Shown: positions 54,900 to 64,000, counted from the first letter of the stretch. The stretch is 64,000 bases of DNA from Streptomyces sp. I05A-00742 (GCF_013055795.1 NZ_JABETO010000005.1:236652-300651); one strand, 5' to 3'. Program-made: numbers and translations. Notes: generated by a model not told the origin, from the letters alone.

Positions 54900-54971
54900 C
54901 ACCGTTCCGGTGCCGCCGGGACGGCGGCGTCGGTCGGGCGACCGGCCGCACGGGCCGGATCAGGCGACCGC

Positions 54972-55856
54972 TCAGGCGGTCAGCGCGGCACGCGCCAGGC
55001 GGGCGGTCTCGGACGGGGTCTTGCCGACCTTGACGCCCGCGGCCTCCAGGGCCTCCTTCTTGGCCTGCGCGGTGCCGGACGAACCGGACACGATCGCACC
55101 GGCGTGGCCCATCGTCTTGCCCTCGGGCGCGGTGAAACCGGCCACGTAGCCGACGACCGGCTTGGTGACGTGCTCCTTGATGAAGTCCGCCGCACGCTCC
55201 TCGGCGTCGCCGCCGATCTCGCCGATCATGACGATCAGGTCGGTCTCGGGGTCGGCCTCGAACGCCTTGAGGGCGTCGATGTGGGTGGTGCCGATGATCG
55301 GGTCGCCACCGATGCCGACGCAGGACGAGAAGCCGAGGTCACGGAGCTCGTACATCATCTGGTAGGTCAGCGTGCCGGACTTGGACACGAGACCGATGCG
55401 GCCGGGCTTGGTGATGTCGGCCGGGATGATGCCCGCGTTGGACTGGCCGGGGCTGATGAGGCCGGGGCAGTTGGGACCGATGATGCGGGTCTTGTGGCCC
55501 TTGGCCTGGGCGAGCGCCCAGAACGAGGCGGTGTCGTGCACCGCGACGCCCTCGGTGATCACGACGGCCAGCGGGATCTCGGCCTCGATGGCCTCGACGA
55601 CCGCGTCCTTGGTGAACTTCTCCGGGACGAAGATGACGGTGACGTCGGCGCCGGTCTTCTCCATGGCGTCCTTGACGGAGCCGAAGACGGGGACCTCGGT
55701 GCCGTCGAAGTCGACGGTGGTGCCGGCCTTGCGCGGGTTCACGCCACCGACGATGTTGGTGCCGGAGGCCAGCATGCGCTTGGTGTGCTTCTGGCCTTCG
55801 GAGCCGGTCATGCCCTGGACGATGACCTTGCTGTCCTTGGTGAGGAAGATAGCCAT
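54972..55856 (-). CDS. sucD: Succinyl-CoA synthetase alpha subunit
   Basis: 294 residues. CoA-binding [45 protein letters not shown] and the phosphorylated His in [16 protein letters not shown] are intact. With the beta subunit it makes succinate and ATP or GTP from succinyl-CoA in the TCA cycle. The two genes are 22 nt apart and co-transcribed. Confidence 0.98.
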   Translation of the reverse strand: MAIFLTKDSKVIVQGMTGSEGQKHTKRMLASGTNIVGGVNPRKAGTTVDFDGTEVPVFGSVKDAMEKTGADVTVIFVPEKFTKDAVVEAIEAEIPLAVVITEGVAVHDTASFWALAQAKGHKTRIIGPNCPGLISPGQSNAGIIPADITKPGRIGLVSKSGTLTYQMMYELRDLGFSSCVGIGGDPIIGTTHIDALKAFEADPETDLIVMIGEIGGDAEERAADFIKEHVTKPVVGYVAGFTAPEGKTMGHAGAIVSGSSGTAQAKKEALEAAGVKVGKTPSETARLARAALTA

Positions 55857-55878
55857 GGTGTTCTTGTGACCTCGTTCC

Positions 55879-57054
55879 TTACTTCGCAGCCAGCTCGGCG
55901 GCGCGCTCGGCGGCGCCGTCCATGGTGTCCACCTGCTGCACCAGCGGGTGGTCGGCGTCGTTCAGGATCTTGCGACCCAGCTCCGCGTTGTTGCCGTCGA
56001 GGCGCACGACCAGCGGCTTCTCGACCTTCTCGCCCTTGGCCTCAAGCAGCTGCAGGGCCTGGACGATGCCGTTGGCGACCGCGTCACAGGCGGTGATGCC
56101 ACCGAAGACGTTGACGAAGACGGACTTGACGTCCGGGTCGCCGAGGATGATCTCAAGACCGTTGGCCATCACCTCGGCGGAGGCGCCGCCACCGATGTCG
56201 AGGAAGTTGGCGGGCTTGACGCCACCGTGGTTCTCACCGGCGTACGCGACGACGTCCAGGGTGCTCATGACGAGACCCGCGCCGTTGCCGATGATGCCGA
56301 CCTGGCCGTCGAGCTTGACGTAGTTGAGGCCCTTGGCCTTGGCCGCGGCCTCCAGCGGGTCGGCGGCGGCCTTGTCCTCCAGCGCCTCGTGCTCCGGCTG
56401 GCGGAACTCGGCGTTGGCGTCCAGGGACACCTTGCCGTCGAGCGCGATGACGCGGCCGTCGGCGACCTTGGCGAGCGGGTTGACCTCGACGAGGAGGGCG
56501 TCCTCGGCGACGAAGGTCTTCCACAGGGTCACGAGGATCTCGGCGACCTGCTCGGCGACCTCGGCCGGGAACTTCGCCTGGGCGACGATCTCGCGGGCCT
56601 TCTCGATGGTGACGCCCTCGTTGGCGTCGACCGGCACCTTGGCGAGCTTCTCGGGGGTCGTCGCGGCGACCTCCTCGATGTCCATGCCGCCGGCGACGGA
56701 GGCCATGGCCAGGAAGGTGCGGTTGGTGCGGTCGAGGAGGTACGAGACGTAGTACTCCTCGGCGATCTCGGGCGCGGTCTCCGCGATCATCACCTTGTGG
56801 ACCGTGTGGCCCTTGATGTCCATACCGAGGATCTGACCGGCCTTCTCGACCGCGTCCGCCGGGTCGGAGGCCAGCTTGACGCCACCGGCCTTGCCGCGGC
56901 CACCGACCTTCACCTGCGCCTTGACGACCGAACGGCCGCCCAGACGCTCGGTCGCCTCGCGCGCCCCCTCAGGCGTGTCGATGACTTCACCGGCCAGCAC
57001 CGGTACACCGTGCTTGGCGAAGAGGTCCCTCGCCTGGTACTCGAACAGGTCCAC
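55879..57054 (-). CDS. sucC: Succinyl-CoA synthetase beta subunit
   Basis: 391 residues from the GTG giving [20 protein letters not shown], matching the family start; an ATG seven codons earlier is possible. ATP-grasp marks include [39 protein letters not shown] and the loop [22 protein letters not shown]. The product binds nucleotide and takes phosphate from the alpha subunit's His. Normal length. First gene of sucC-sucD. Confidence 0.98.
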   Translation of the reverse strand: MDLFEYQARDLFAKHGVPVLAGEVIDTPEGAREATERLGGRSVVKAQVKVGGRGKAGGVKLASDPADAVEKAGQILGMDIKGHTVHKVMIAETAPEIAEEYYVSYLLDRTNRTFLAMASVAGGMDIEEVAATTPEKLAKVPVDANEGVTIEKAREIVAQAKFPAEVAEQVAEILVTLWKTFVAEDALLVEVNPLAKVADGRVIALDGKVSLDANAEFRQPEHEALEDKAAADPLEAAAKAKGLNYVKLDGQVGIIGNGAGLVMSTLDVVAYAGENHGGVKPANFLDIGGGASAEVMANGLEIILGDPDVKSVFVNVFGGITACDAVANGIVQALQLLEAKGEKVEKPLVVRLDGNNAELGRKILNDADHPLVQQVDTMDGAAERAAELAAK

Positions 57055-57409
57055 GCGCGTCCGTCCCTTTTCCATGGATATCGCGGTTCGTTGTCTGCGC
57101 GGGCGTGCCGCGGTGGCAGCGTGAGGACGCGATCTATGACGAGGGCGGCACACGTGCGCCGAATACGCGGCATGTCCGTCTCGCAGGTTATCCCCGAGGG
57201 CGGGAGGTCCCTAAATCGCAGCTCACACTCCGGCCGTGATTACGCTCACAGATCGCGTACGGACCCCGCACGCATCGCGACAGAGCGTATGCCCGGCGCC
57301 ACCCGCCTGCGGGTATGCGTCCGGTCCGTGCCGCCTCGTACGGGTCGCTCGGGGGTCGCCCGCGCTGGCCGCCGCCCGACGGCTCCCCCGGCCGACGGGC
57401 GCTTCTCCG
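57055..57409. other. Intergenic region with the sucCD promoter
   Basis: 355 nt with no supported gene between the VWA gene stop (57410, minus) and sucC. Two direct TGTGAGC copies (minus strand, about 57221-57228 and 57244-57250, read as GCTCACA on plus) lie about 170-195 bp upstream of sucC and may be a regulator site. Confidence 0.5.
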
Positions 57410-58657
57410 TCAGGTCCGCGCCTCCCGGTTCCGGTCCCCGTGCTGTTCCTGGTGCTGTTCCGGGTGGTGTTCCGGTACGGGCAGGGGCCGTTTCTCCAGC
57501 GCCGCGGCCATCACCTCCGGGAAGAGGTCCGGGGTACAGGCGAAGGCGGGCGCTCCGAGTGCCGCGAGGGCCGCCGCGTTCTCCCGGTCGTACGCCGGAG
57601 CCCCGTCGTCGGAGAGGGCGAGCAGGGTGACGAACTGCACTCCCGAGGCCCGCATCGCGGCGACCCGTTCGAGCATCCCGTCCCGTACGCCGCCCTCGTG
57701 GAGATCGCTGATCAGTACGACGACGGTCTCCGCCGGCCGGGTGATCCTCGACTGGCAGTAGGACAGCGCCCGGTTGATGTCGGTGCCCCCGCCGAGCTGG
57801 ACGCCGAACAGCACGTCCACCGGATCGGCCAGCTGGTCGGTGAGGTCCACGACGGAGGTGTCGAAGGCGACGAGCCGGGTGTCGAGGGCCCGCATCGAGG
57901 CGAGGACGGCGCCGAAGACCGAGGCGTGGACGACGGAGGCCGCCATCGAGCCCGACTGGTCGATGCAGAGGGTCACCTCCTTCTTCACGGAACGCGCCGC
58001 CCGTGCGTAACCGATGAGGCGTTCGGGGACGACCGTGCGGTACTCCGGCAGGTAGTTCTTGAGATTCGCCCGGACGGTGCGGTTCCAGTCGATGTCGCGG
58101 TGGCGCGGGCGGTTGACGCGGGCCGAACGGTCGAGCGCGCCGGTGAGCGTGGCCCGGGTGCGGGACGCCAGGCGGCGCTCCAGGTCCTCGACGACCTTGC
58201 GGACGACCTCGCGGGCGGTGGCCCTGGTCTCCTCGGGCATCGCCTTGCCGAGCGACAGCAGGGTGCCCACGAGGTGGACGTCCGCCTCGACCGCTTCCAG
58301 GAGCTCCGGTTCGAGCAGGAGGGCGGTGAGGCCGAGCCGGTCCAGGGCGTCCCGCTGCATCACCTGAACGACGGACGTCGGAAAATACGTCCGGATGTCC
58401 CCCAGCCAGCGGGCGACCCGGGGCGCGGACGCTCCGAGGCCGCCGTCCCGCCGGCCGTCGCCGTCGCCCGGCAGGCGACCGGCGGCGGACGACGCGTAGA
58501 GCGCGTCCAGCGTCCGGTCCATGGCGGCGTCGTCACCCGAGAGCGCGCGGCCCGTGCCGTCGGCCCCCGCTCCGCCGAGCACGAGCCGCCAGCGGCGCAG
58601 GCGCTCCTCGGCGGTGGAGGGAGCGGCTGTGGTGGCTGTGGTGGTCGTGGATGTCAT
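57410..58657 (-). CDS. VWA (MIDAS) domain protein
   Basis: 415 residues. The N-terminal helical part (VARWLGDIRTYFPTSVVQVM) is followed by a von Willebrand A domain with a complete MIDAS: DQSGSM (233-238), later GGGTDINRAL and LISDLHEGGVRD. It is thus a metal-dependent binding protein, the usual client-presenting partner of a MoxR ATPase. The start overlaps the DUF5682 gene (ATGA), placing it third in an operon MoxR-DUF5682-VWA. The C-terminus (PEHHPEQHQEQHGD) is low-complexity. Confidence 0.9.
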   Translation of the reverse strand: MTSTTTTATTAAPSTAEERLRRWRLVLGGAGADGTGRALSGDDAAMDRTLDALYASSAAGRLPGDGDGRRDGGLGASAPRVARWLGDIRTYFPTSVVQVMQRDALDRLGLTALLLEPELLEAVEADVHLVGTLLSLGKAMPEETRATAREVVRKVVEDLERRLASRTRATLTGALDRSARVNRPRHRDIDWNRTVRANLKNYLPEYRTVVPERLIGYARAARSVKKEVTLCIDQSGSMAASVVHASVFGAVLASMRALDTRLVAFDTSVVDLTDQLADPVDVLFGVQLGGGTDINRALSYCQSRITRPAETVVVLISDLHEGGVRDGMLERVAAMRASGVQFVTLLALSDDGAPAYDRENAAALAALGAPAFACTPDLFPEVMAAALEKRPLPVPEHHPEQHQEQHGDRNREART

Positions 58658-61065
58658 CGTGCCCCTCCCCCGGTGAGCACCGCGTGCGCGGCCTCTTCTT
58701 TCCCGTCGGCCTCTTCCTTATTGCTGAGCTCCTCCTTTTCCTTATTGCTGAGCTCCTCCTTGTTGCTGAGCTCCTCCTTGCCGAGTCCGCCCGGATCCGG
58801 CTCCTCGTCCAGGCCCAGGAGCAGGCGCATCGTGGGCAGGACGGCCGCAGCGCGCTCCGGATCCCACTCCGGCGCACCGCGCCCCTTCGACGCGGCGGCG
58901 GACGGGCCGCTCCTGATCCGTTCGCCGATCGCCCGCCGCACCCCCGGGTCGTACGCGGAGAAGGTGCGGCGGAGCAGGGGCAGGACGTCGGTGAACGCTT
59001 CGGCGGGCACGCCGGTGAGCCAGGTGTCGATCAGGGCGAGCAGGCCCTCGTCGTGGATGAGGAGCAGTCCGCCGCCGGGGTCCGCCCCGCCGGTGAACCC
59101 CTCGATCCAGGCGGCCGCCTCGGGGGGTGCCACGGCTGGTGCGAGGGCGAGCCCCATCAGCCGGGCGGCCCGGTCGCCGGACAGGTGACCCTCGTCGAGC
59201 AGGAGCCGGACCGCACGTCCCCGGATGTCACCGGGGAGGCGCTCGCGTTCGCCGAGGACGGTCAGCACCGTCGTCCAGCGGTCGCGCACACCCGGCCGTT
59301 CCAGCAGGGCCACCGCCCGGTGCACGGCGTCCACGTGGTCCCTCATCTCCCGTGCCGCGTCCCGGTCGAGCCCGGCGCAGGCGGCCGGCAGGCCGACGAA
59401 GATCCGGTCGGCGAGGCCGACGGCCACGTCGTCGAGGGCGCCGGTGTCGGTGCGCCGTACGTCTCCGTACCGCAGGGACCGGACGAGTGCGGGCAGGGCC
59501 TCGGCCAGGTGGCCGACGTCCGTGTCGAGGGCGGCGCGGTCGGCGAGGGCCCGCATGACGAGGGGCAGCGCGTCCGCCAGCCCTGCGAGGAGGCACCGTT
59601 CCGCCAGCGTCGTGATCTCGACGAGGGAGTCGGCCCCGCGCGCCGAGGCTTCCGCCCGCGCGGTCGCCGCGGCCTCGACGGTGGTGCCCCAGACCCCCGC
59701 CTCCGCGAGCCGGACGGCCAGCTCGGGCTCCCAGGACAGCCGCCACGCCTCGCGGAAGGTGCCGAGGCCGCCGCGCGAGGGCAAGGGTTCGCCCCAGTCG
59801 ACGCCGAGGATCCGGAGGCGGTGCAGCAGCCGGCTGCGCGCGGCGTCGGTGTCCTTGCGCAGGTCGAACTCCCGCTCCCTGGCACCTGCTTCCGGTTTGA
59901 GGCGCAGGGTGCGCTGGAGACGGGTGAGGTCGCGTTGCAACGGCGTGACGGGCGCGGTGCCGGGGACTTCGCCGAGTTCGTCGCCGATGACGAGCCGGTC
60001 GCCGACGAGGGCGAGCGGGACGTCCGAGCCGTCGCACATCACGGCGCGCACGGCGTCGGTGGTCTCGGTGAGCCCCGGGAGGGGACGGCCGCGCAGGGCC
60101 GCCAGCGTTCCGGCGAGCCGGACGGCCTCGATGACGTGCGCGGACGAGACGGGCCTGCCCTCGTCGCGCAACAGCCGTGCGACCGTGGTCATCCAGCGCT
60201 CGACGGGCCGGTCCTGGGCCTCGAAGAGGTGGCGGTACCAGCCGGGCGAGGTGATCCCCGCGCCGTAGCCGCTGCTCCGGGCCAGCCGGCGGAGGGTCCA
60301 GGGCACCCAGCCGATCTCCACCTTGGTCTTCGGCAGCCCCTTGAGCGTCCGCCGGTCGGCGGTGACGGGGTGCCGGGCGGCCAGGGCCGGGACGTGCCAG
60401 GCGCCGCAGACGACGGCGACCGCGTCCCCGAACTCCCGCCGGGCGTCGTGCAGTCGGAGCCGCATGTGGGCCTCCCGGACGGCGTCACCGGCCGCGGCCC
60501 CGGACACGGGCCCGCTGTCCCCGGCGCCCTCGCCCGCCGGGCCCGTGCGCAGCGCCGTCATGGCCTCGGCGACGGCCCGGAAGGGACCGAGGGGATCGTC
60601 GTCGGCCCCGCCGTCGCCGCCTCGGTGCTCCACGGCGTCCTCCCACCAGCGTTCGGGGTCGTCGTGCCCCGCGGCTTCCGCCAGTGCCGCGAGCGGGCCC
60701 GGGTACGTCGGAGGTGCCGTGCCCTCCGTGCCGTCGGTCCCTCGCGGGGCGAGGGTGTGGGCGGCGGGCAGGTCGATGAACCGCACCTCGGCTCCGTGGG
60801 CGAGGGCCCAGCGGATGGCGACCCACTCCGGCGAGAAGGAGGCCAACGGCCAGAATGCGGCCCGGCCCGGGTCGTCCGCGGCGTGGGCGAGCAGGGCGAC
60901 CGGGGGCCTCATGTCCTCGTCCGCCGCGAAGTGGACGATCCCGTCCGCCTCGGGCGGCCCCTCGATGAGCACCGCCCTGGGCCGCTGCCGTTCCAGGGCC
61001 GCGCGCACGGCCCGCGCGGAGCCCGGCCCGTGGTGGCGGACGCCCAGCAGGGCGGGCGCGTTCAC
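58654..61065 (-). CDS. DUF5682 family protein
   Basis: 803 residues from a GTG overlapping the MoxR stop (GTGA). It begins VNAPALLGVRHHGPGSARAV and has VLIEGPPEAD (33-42), WVAIRWALAHGAEVRFIDLP and VAVVCGAWHVPALAARHP, resembling TraB/ChaN-type metal sites with conserved His and Glu. The remaining 500 residues are helical. The C-terminus is a charged low-complexity tail of KEELSN units (last about 35 residues), probably a flexible tether. Always found with MoxR and VWA genes, so it is likely part of the same complex; activity unknown. Confidence 0.85.
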   Translation of the reverse strand: MNAPALLGVRHHGPGSARAVRAALERQRPRAVLIEGPPEADGIVHFAADEDMRPPVALLAHAADDPGRAAFWPLASFSPEWVAIRWALAHGAEVRFIDLPAAHTLAPRGTDGTEGTAPPTYPGPLAALAEAAGHDDPERWWEDAVEHRGGDGGADDDPLGPFRAVAEAMTALRTGPAGEGAGDSGPVSGAAAGDAVREAHMRLRLHDARREFGDAVAVVCGAWHVPALAARHPVTADRRTLKGLPKTKVEIGWVPWTLRRLARSSGYGAGITSPGWYRHLFEAQDRPVERWMTTVARLLRDEGRPVSSAHVIEAVRLAGTLAALRGRPLPGLTETTDAVRAVMCDGSDVPLALVGDRLVIGDELGEVPGTAPVTPLQRDLTRLQRTLRLKPEAGAREREFDLRKDTDAARSRLLHRLRILGVDWGEPLPSRGGLGTFREAWRLSWEPELAVRLAEAGVWGTTVEAAATARAEASARGADSLVEITTLAERCLLAGLADALPLVMRALADRAALDTDVGHLAEALPALVRSLRYGDVRRTDTGALDDVAVGLADRIFVGLPAACAGLDRDAAREMRDHVDAVHRAVALLERPGVRDRWTTVLTVLGERERLPGDIRGRAVRLLLDEGHLSGDRAARLMGLALAPAVAPPEAAAWIEGFTGGADPGGGLLLIHDEGLLALIDTWLTGVPAEAFTDVLPLLRRTFSAYDPGVRRAIGERIRSGPSAAASKGRGAPEWDPERAAAVLPTMRLLLGLDEEPDPGGLGKEELSNKEELSNKEKEELSNKEEADGKEEAAHAVLTGGGAR

Positions 61066-62252
61066 GCCGACACCTCGCGGCAGGCGCGGTAGAAGTCCTG
61101 CCAGCCCTCCCGCTCCCGGACGACCGTCTCCAGGTACTCCTGCCAGACGGTGCGGTCCGCCGCCGGGTCGCGGACGACCGCGCCGAGGATGCCGGCGGCG
61201 ACGTCCCCGGCGCGCAGCACCCCGTCGCCGAAGTGCGCGGCCAGGGCGAGACCGCCCGTGACGACGGAGATCGCCTCGGCCGTGGAGAGCGTCCCCGAGG
61301 GGGATTTGAGCTTGGTCCTGCCGTCCGCGGTGACCCCGTCGCGCAGCTCCCGGAAGACGGTGACGACCCGGCGGATCTCGTCGGCGCCGCCCGGAGCGGG
61401 CAGGTCGAGGGAGCGGCCGATCTGGTCGACCCGCCGCGCGACGATGTCGACCTCGTCCTCGTGGGTGGCGGGGAGCGGCAGGACCACCGTGTTGAAGCGG
61501 CGGCGCAGGGCGCTGGAGAGCTCGTTGACGCCGCGGTCGCGGTCGTTGGCGGTGGCGATGAGATTGAAGCCGCGTACGGCCTGGACCTCCTCGCCCAGCT
61601 CGGGGATGGGCAGGGTCTTCTCGGACAGCACCGTGATCAGGGTGTCCTGGACGTCGGCGGGGATCCGGGTGAGCTCCTCGACGCGGGCGGTCATGCCCCG
61701 GGCCATGGCGCGCATGACGGGGCTGGGCACGAGGGCGTCCCGGCTGGGCCCGTGTGCCAGGAGACGGGCGTAGTCCCACCCGTAGCGGATGGCCTCCTCG
61801 GCCGTACCGGCCGTGCCCTGGACGAGAAGTGTGGAGTCCCCGCTGACGGCCGCGGCCAGGTGCTCGGACACCCAGGTCTTGGCCGTGCCGGGCACTCCGA
61901 GCAGCAGCAGCGCCCGGTCGGTGGCGAGCGTGGTGACGGCGACCTCGACGACGCGGCGCGGGCCCACGTATTTCGGGGTGATGACGGTGCCGTCGGGCAG
62001 CACCCCGCCGAGCAGGTAGGTGGCGACGGCCCACGGCGACAGCAGCCAGCGTTCGGGGCGGGGGCGGTCGTCGGCCGCCGCCAGGGCCTTCAGCTCGTCC
62101 GCGAAGGTCTCCTCGGCGTGCGGCCGGATCGCTCCGGCGGAGGCGTCGGGGCCGGCGGTGGCCGGCGTGTCCGCGGCGGGTGCGTGGATGGCGGGCGCGT
62201 CGGTGACGACGGACGCGCCGGTGGGTACGAGACGGTTTCCGGACACGGTCAC
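61062..62252 (-). CDS. MoxR-family AAA+ ATPase
   Basis: 396 residues from a GTG with GAGGGGGA upstream. An Ala/Pro-rich N-terminus (1-45), then AAA+ core: Walker A GVPGTAKT (119-126), Walker B-proximal LVPSPVMRAMARGMTARVEE, sensor 1 IATANDRDRG (followed by VNELSSALRRRFNTV, the arginine finger). MoxR ATPases act as chaperones that load or remodel metalloproteins through VWA partners. First gene of the operon under the divergent DNA-damage-type promoter. Confidence 0.92.
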   Translation of the reverse strand: MTVSGNRLVPTGASVVTDAPAIHAPAADTPATAGPDASAGAIRPHAEETFADELKALAAADDRPRPERWLLSPWAVATYLLGGVLPDGTVITPKYVGPRRVVEVAVTTLATDRALLLLGVPGTAKTWVSEHLAAAVSGDSTLLVQGTAGTAEEAIRYGWDYARLLAHGPSRDALVPSPVMRAMARGMTARVEELTRIPADVQDTLITVLSEKTLPIPELGEEVQAVRGFNLIATANDRDRGVNELSSALRRRFNTVVLPLPATHEDEVDIVARRVDQIGRSLDLPAPGGADEIRRVVTVFRELRDGVTADGRTKLKSPSGTLSTAEAISVVTGGLALAAHFGDGVLRAGDVAAGILGAVVRDPAADRTVWQEYLETVVREREGWQDFYRACREVSA

Positions 62253-62288
62253 AAGTCCCCCTCGTCGTGCGTTCCGGGATGTGCCACC

Positions 62289-62371
62289 ACACTGCACCAC
62301 GCCACTGACAATCGACCTCGGCCACAACAAAGCCGCAGGTCAGGGCGATTGTCAGTGGGTGGGCCTACTGT
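62289..62371. promoter_or_regulatory. Divergent RecA-NDp (PafBC-type) DNA-damage promoter pair
   Basis: A 13-bp perfect inverted repeat, CCACTGACAATCG (62302-62314) and CGATTGTCAGTGG (62346-62358). Plus strand: TTGTCAGTG (62349-62357), N8, TACTGT (62366-62371), an exact match to TTGTCRGTG-N8-TANNNT, with the SWIM gene ATG 7 nt after the -10. Minus strand: TTGTCAGTG (62311-62303), N8, CAGTGT (62294-62289), one base off the -10. The consensus is the mycobacterial/actinobacterial RecA-independent damage promoter bound by PafBC. Binding is inferred. Confidence 0.85.
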
Positions 62372-62378
62372 CGGTGAC

Positions 62379-63731
62379 ATGAATCCGCAGGGGGAACGCT
62401 GGACGGCGGACCAGGTGCTCGCGCTGGCGCCTGACGCCGCGTCACGCACAGCGGGCGGCAGGCTCGCGGTGCCTGGTTCATGGTCGGGGACGGGAGCGCG
62501 CCCGGACGCCGTATGGGGTGAGTGCGCGGGCAGCGGCAGCAGGTCGTACCAGGCCGCCGCCGACCTCGCCGACCCCAACCGGCCCGGGTACCGGTGCGGT
62601 TGCCCGAGCCGCAAGGTGCCGTGCAAGCACGTGCTGGGGCTGTTGCTGCTGTGGGCGGCGGGCGAGGAGGCCGTGCCTCCCGCGGACGAGCCGCCGCCGT
62701 GGGCCGGTGAGTGGCTGGACAAGCGCCGGAGACGGAGCGAACCACCGCCGGGGGAAGGGACGTCCGCGTCCTCCTCCGCCGCCGCGGACCGCCGGGCGGC
62801 CGCGCGGGCCGGCCGCATCGCCGACGGCGTCGCGGAGTTGGAGCGACGGCTCGCCGACATGGTGCACGGCGGCCTCGCCACCTCCGGCGGCGGAGAGCGG
62901 GCGCTGTGGGACCGTACGGCCGCCCGCATGGTGGACGCCCAGGCCCCGGGGCTGGCCTCCCGTGTACGCGAGTTGGGCACCCTGCCCGGGTCGGGGCCCG
63001 ACTGGGCCTCCCGGCTGCTGGAGGAGTGCGCACTGCTGCACACCCTCAACCGTGCCTACGCACGCGTCGACCGGCTGCCCCCGGGGCTGGCGGCGACCGT
63101 ACGCACCCGCGTCGGGATCAGCGTGGACGCGGCCACCGTGCTGGCCTCGGCGAAGCCCGTCCGGGACGACTGGCTCGTGCTGTCCCAATACGACGACGTC
63201 GGCGACACATTGACCACCAGACGAATCTGGCTCCACGGCGGGCGCACGGGCCGTACGGCCCTCGTGCTGTCCTACGGCGCCGGCGGCCGGGCTCCCGAAC
63301 TCTCCCTCCCGGCAGGCCTCTCCCTCGACGCCGACCTGGCCTTCCATCCCGCGGCCGTGCCGCTGCGCGCCGCGCTCGGGGCCCGGTACGGCGCCCCGGC
63401 ACCCGGTGCCGAACCGCCACGGGGGACGGGCGTCGAAGCCGCTCTCGCGGCCTACGGCACGGCGCTGCGCGACGATCCGTGGCTCGACGCGTGGCCGGTG
63501 GTGCTCGACGGCGTGATCCCCGTCCCGGATGCCGAGCACGGCTGGCAACTGGCGGACGCGGACGGCGGTGCGGCCCTGGCCGTGGACGCCCGCCATGCCG
63601 ACGACACGGGGTTGTGGCGGCTGATGGCGGTGTCCGCGGGCGGCCCGGTGCGGGTCTTCGGCGAGTGCGGTCACCGCGGCTTCGCACCCCTGGCCTTCTG
63701 GGGACCGGACCTGATGCCGCTGCGGGAGTGA
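62379..63731 (+). CDS. SWIM zinc-finger protein
   Basis: 450 residues from an ATG 7 nt behind the -10 box, so probably leaderless. The SWIM motif CxC-x(n)-CxH is complete: Cys73, Cys75, Cys82, His84 (YRCGCPSRKVPCKHVLGLLL, 71-90). The rest is Arg/Ala-rich and helical, then a beta-rich C-terminal part. SWIM domains bind DNA or proteins; relatives are found next to MoxR/VWA/DUF5691 genes. Its partner at 63793 follows at 61 nt. Confidence 0.88.
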   Translation: MNPQGERWTADQVLALAPDAASRTAGGRLAVPGSWSGTGARPDAVWGECAGSGSRSYQAAADLADPNRPGYRCGCPSRKVPCKHVLGLLLLWAAGEEAVPPADEPPPWAGEWLDKRRRRSEPPPGEGTSASSSAAADRRAAARAGRIADGVAELERRLADMVHGGLATSGGGERALWDRTAARMVDAQAPGLASRVRELGTLPGSGPDWASRLLEECALLHTLNRAYARVDRLPPGLAATVRTRVGISVDAATVLASAKPVRDDWLVLSQYDDVGDTLTTRRIWLHGGRTGRTALVLSYGAGGRAPELSLPAGLSLDADLAFHPAAVPLRAALGARYGAPAPGAEPPRGTGVEAALAAYGTALRDDPWLDAWPVVLDGVIPVPDAEHGWQLADADGGAALAVDARHADDTGLWRLMAVSAGGPVRVFGECGHRGFAPLAFWGPDLMPLRE

Positions 63732-63792
63732 GGGGGGACCGCAGCAGACTCACCCGTCACGTCGGCATCTTCCTTTCCGCGAGAGGCCTTTC

Positions 63793-64000
63793 ATGAACGC
63801 ACCCACGCACGGGGGTCCGCACACGGACGCCCCCTGGGACGACCTCGTCACCGCCGCCCTGATCGGTACGGGCCGGCGTACCGCCCCGGCCCTCCCGCGC
63901 CCCGGGCAGGCCCCCGCCCTGGCCCTGCTGGACGCCGCCGCCCTGCACACCGTGCGGCGGCGCGCCGCCGCCCTGCCGGCCGTGGCGCGGCGGCGCCCCG
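63793..64000 (+). CDS. DUF5691-family protein, N-terminal part (partial)
   Basis: The first 69 codons reach the window edge. It begins MNAPTHGGPHTDAPWDDLV and TAALIGTGRRTAPALPRPGQ, the start pattern of DUF5691 proteins encoded beside SWIM and MoxR/VWA genes. GAGAGG precedes the ATG. The rest of the gene lies outside, so no domain beyond the N-terminus can be judged. Confidence 0.75.
   Translation, partial: MNAPTHGGPHTDAPWDDLVTAALIGTGRRTAPALPRPGQAPALALLDAAALHTVRRRAAALPAVARRRP

Noticed and set aside
52080..56096. A 1338-codon plus-strand ORF and other long opposite-strand ORFs (13687-16077, 5520-7142, 58651-61092)
   Set aside because: They run antisense to well-supported genes (sucC, sucD, permease, GSP-like, DUF5682), show Gly/Arg/Asp-heavy composition from GC-rich third positions, and have no family motifs.

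Overview
The window is chromosomal DNA of a high-GC actinomycete, almost certainly a Streptomyces. Third-codon GC is extreme, genes are packed with ATGA/GTGA overlaps, GTG starts are common, and the families are typical of the genus: HTH regulators with DUF5753/DUF6879, MocR, LuxR-type two-component pairs, HTH-membrane-DUF2690 proteins and an mdh/folD/purHN/sucCD core block. I see no rRNA, tRNA, CRISPR array, transposase or integrase.

Left part (1-36.8 kb, accessory). After the tail of rocD comes a minus-strand ATP-grasp RiPP (graspetide) locus: Thr/Asp-rich precursor (2529-2846), ATP-grasp ligase (1570-2532) and PIMT-like methyltransferase (366-1580), led by four coupled genes including an XRE regulator and an RsbW-like ATPase. 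Next are a YgiB/YgiC-like lipoprotein plus glutathionylspermidine-synthase-like pair, a MocR regulator divergent from a CMD/AhpD-like protein and a PEP-mutase-like enzyme, two secreted proteins, and an APH(6)-like kinase. A five-gene choline-to-glycine-betaine operon (betB, betA, ABC ATPase, tandem-domain permease, binding lipoprotein; 12.9-20.1 kb) converts choline to betaine and takes up betaine or choline. Then follow an NmrA oxidoreductase with operator-like repeats, nadE, a TGS1/RsmD-like methyltransferase divergent from a double methyltransferase, a hydrolase, an ankyrin-like protein, a two-component system facing an ABC/FtsX exporter, and a DUF6879/XRE-DUF5753 island holding one nonsense-broken DUF6879 paralogue.

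Middle part (37-57 kb, core-like). A SenR/SenS/HbpS heme- and redox-sensing set, malate dehydrogenase, three tandem HTH-single-TM regulators, folD-DUF3017, purN-purH, a DUF6350 membrane protein and sucC-sucD. The 51.8-52.2 kb gap holds about three degenerate tandem repeats of roughly 110-118 bp.

Right part (57.4-64 kb). A minus-strand operon MoxR ATPase - DUF5682 - VWA protein is divergent from a SWIM zinc-finger protein followed by a DUF5691 protein that runs off the end. Their shared promoter region carries a 13-bp inverted repeat whose arms are RecA-NDp (PafBC-type) DNA-damage promoter elements; on the plus strand the match to TTGTCRGTG-N8-TANNNT is exact. With the graspetide locus, this is the most interesting item in the window.
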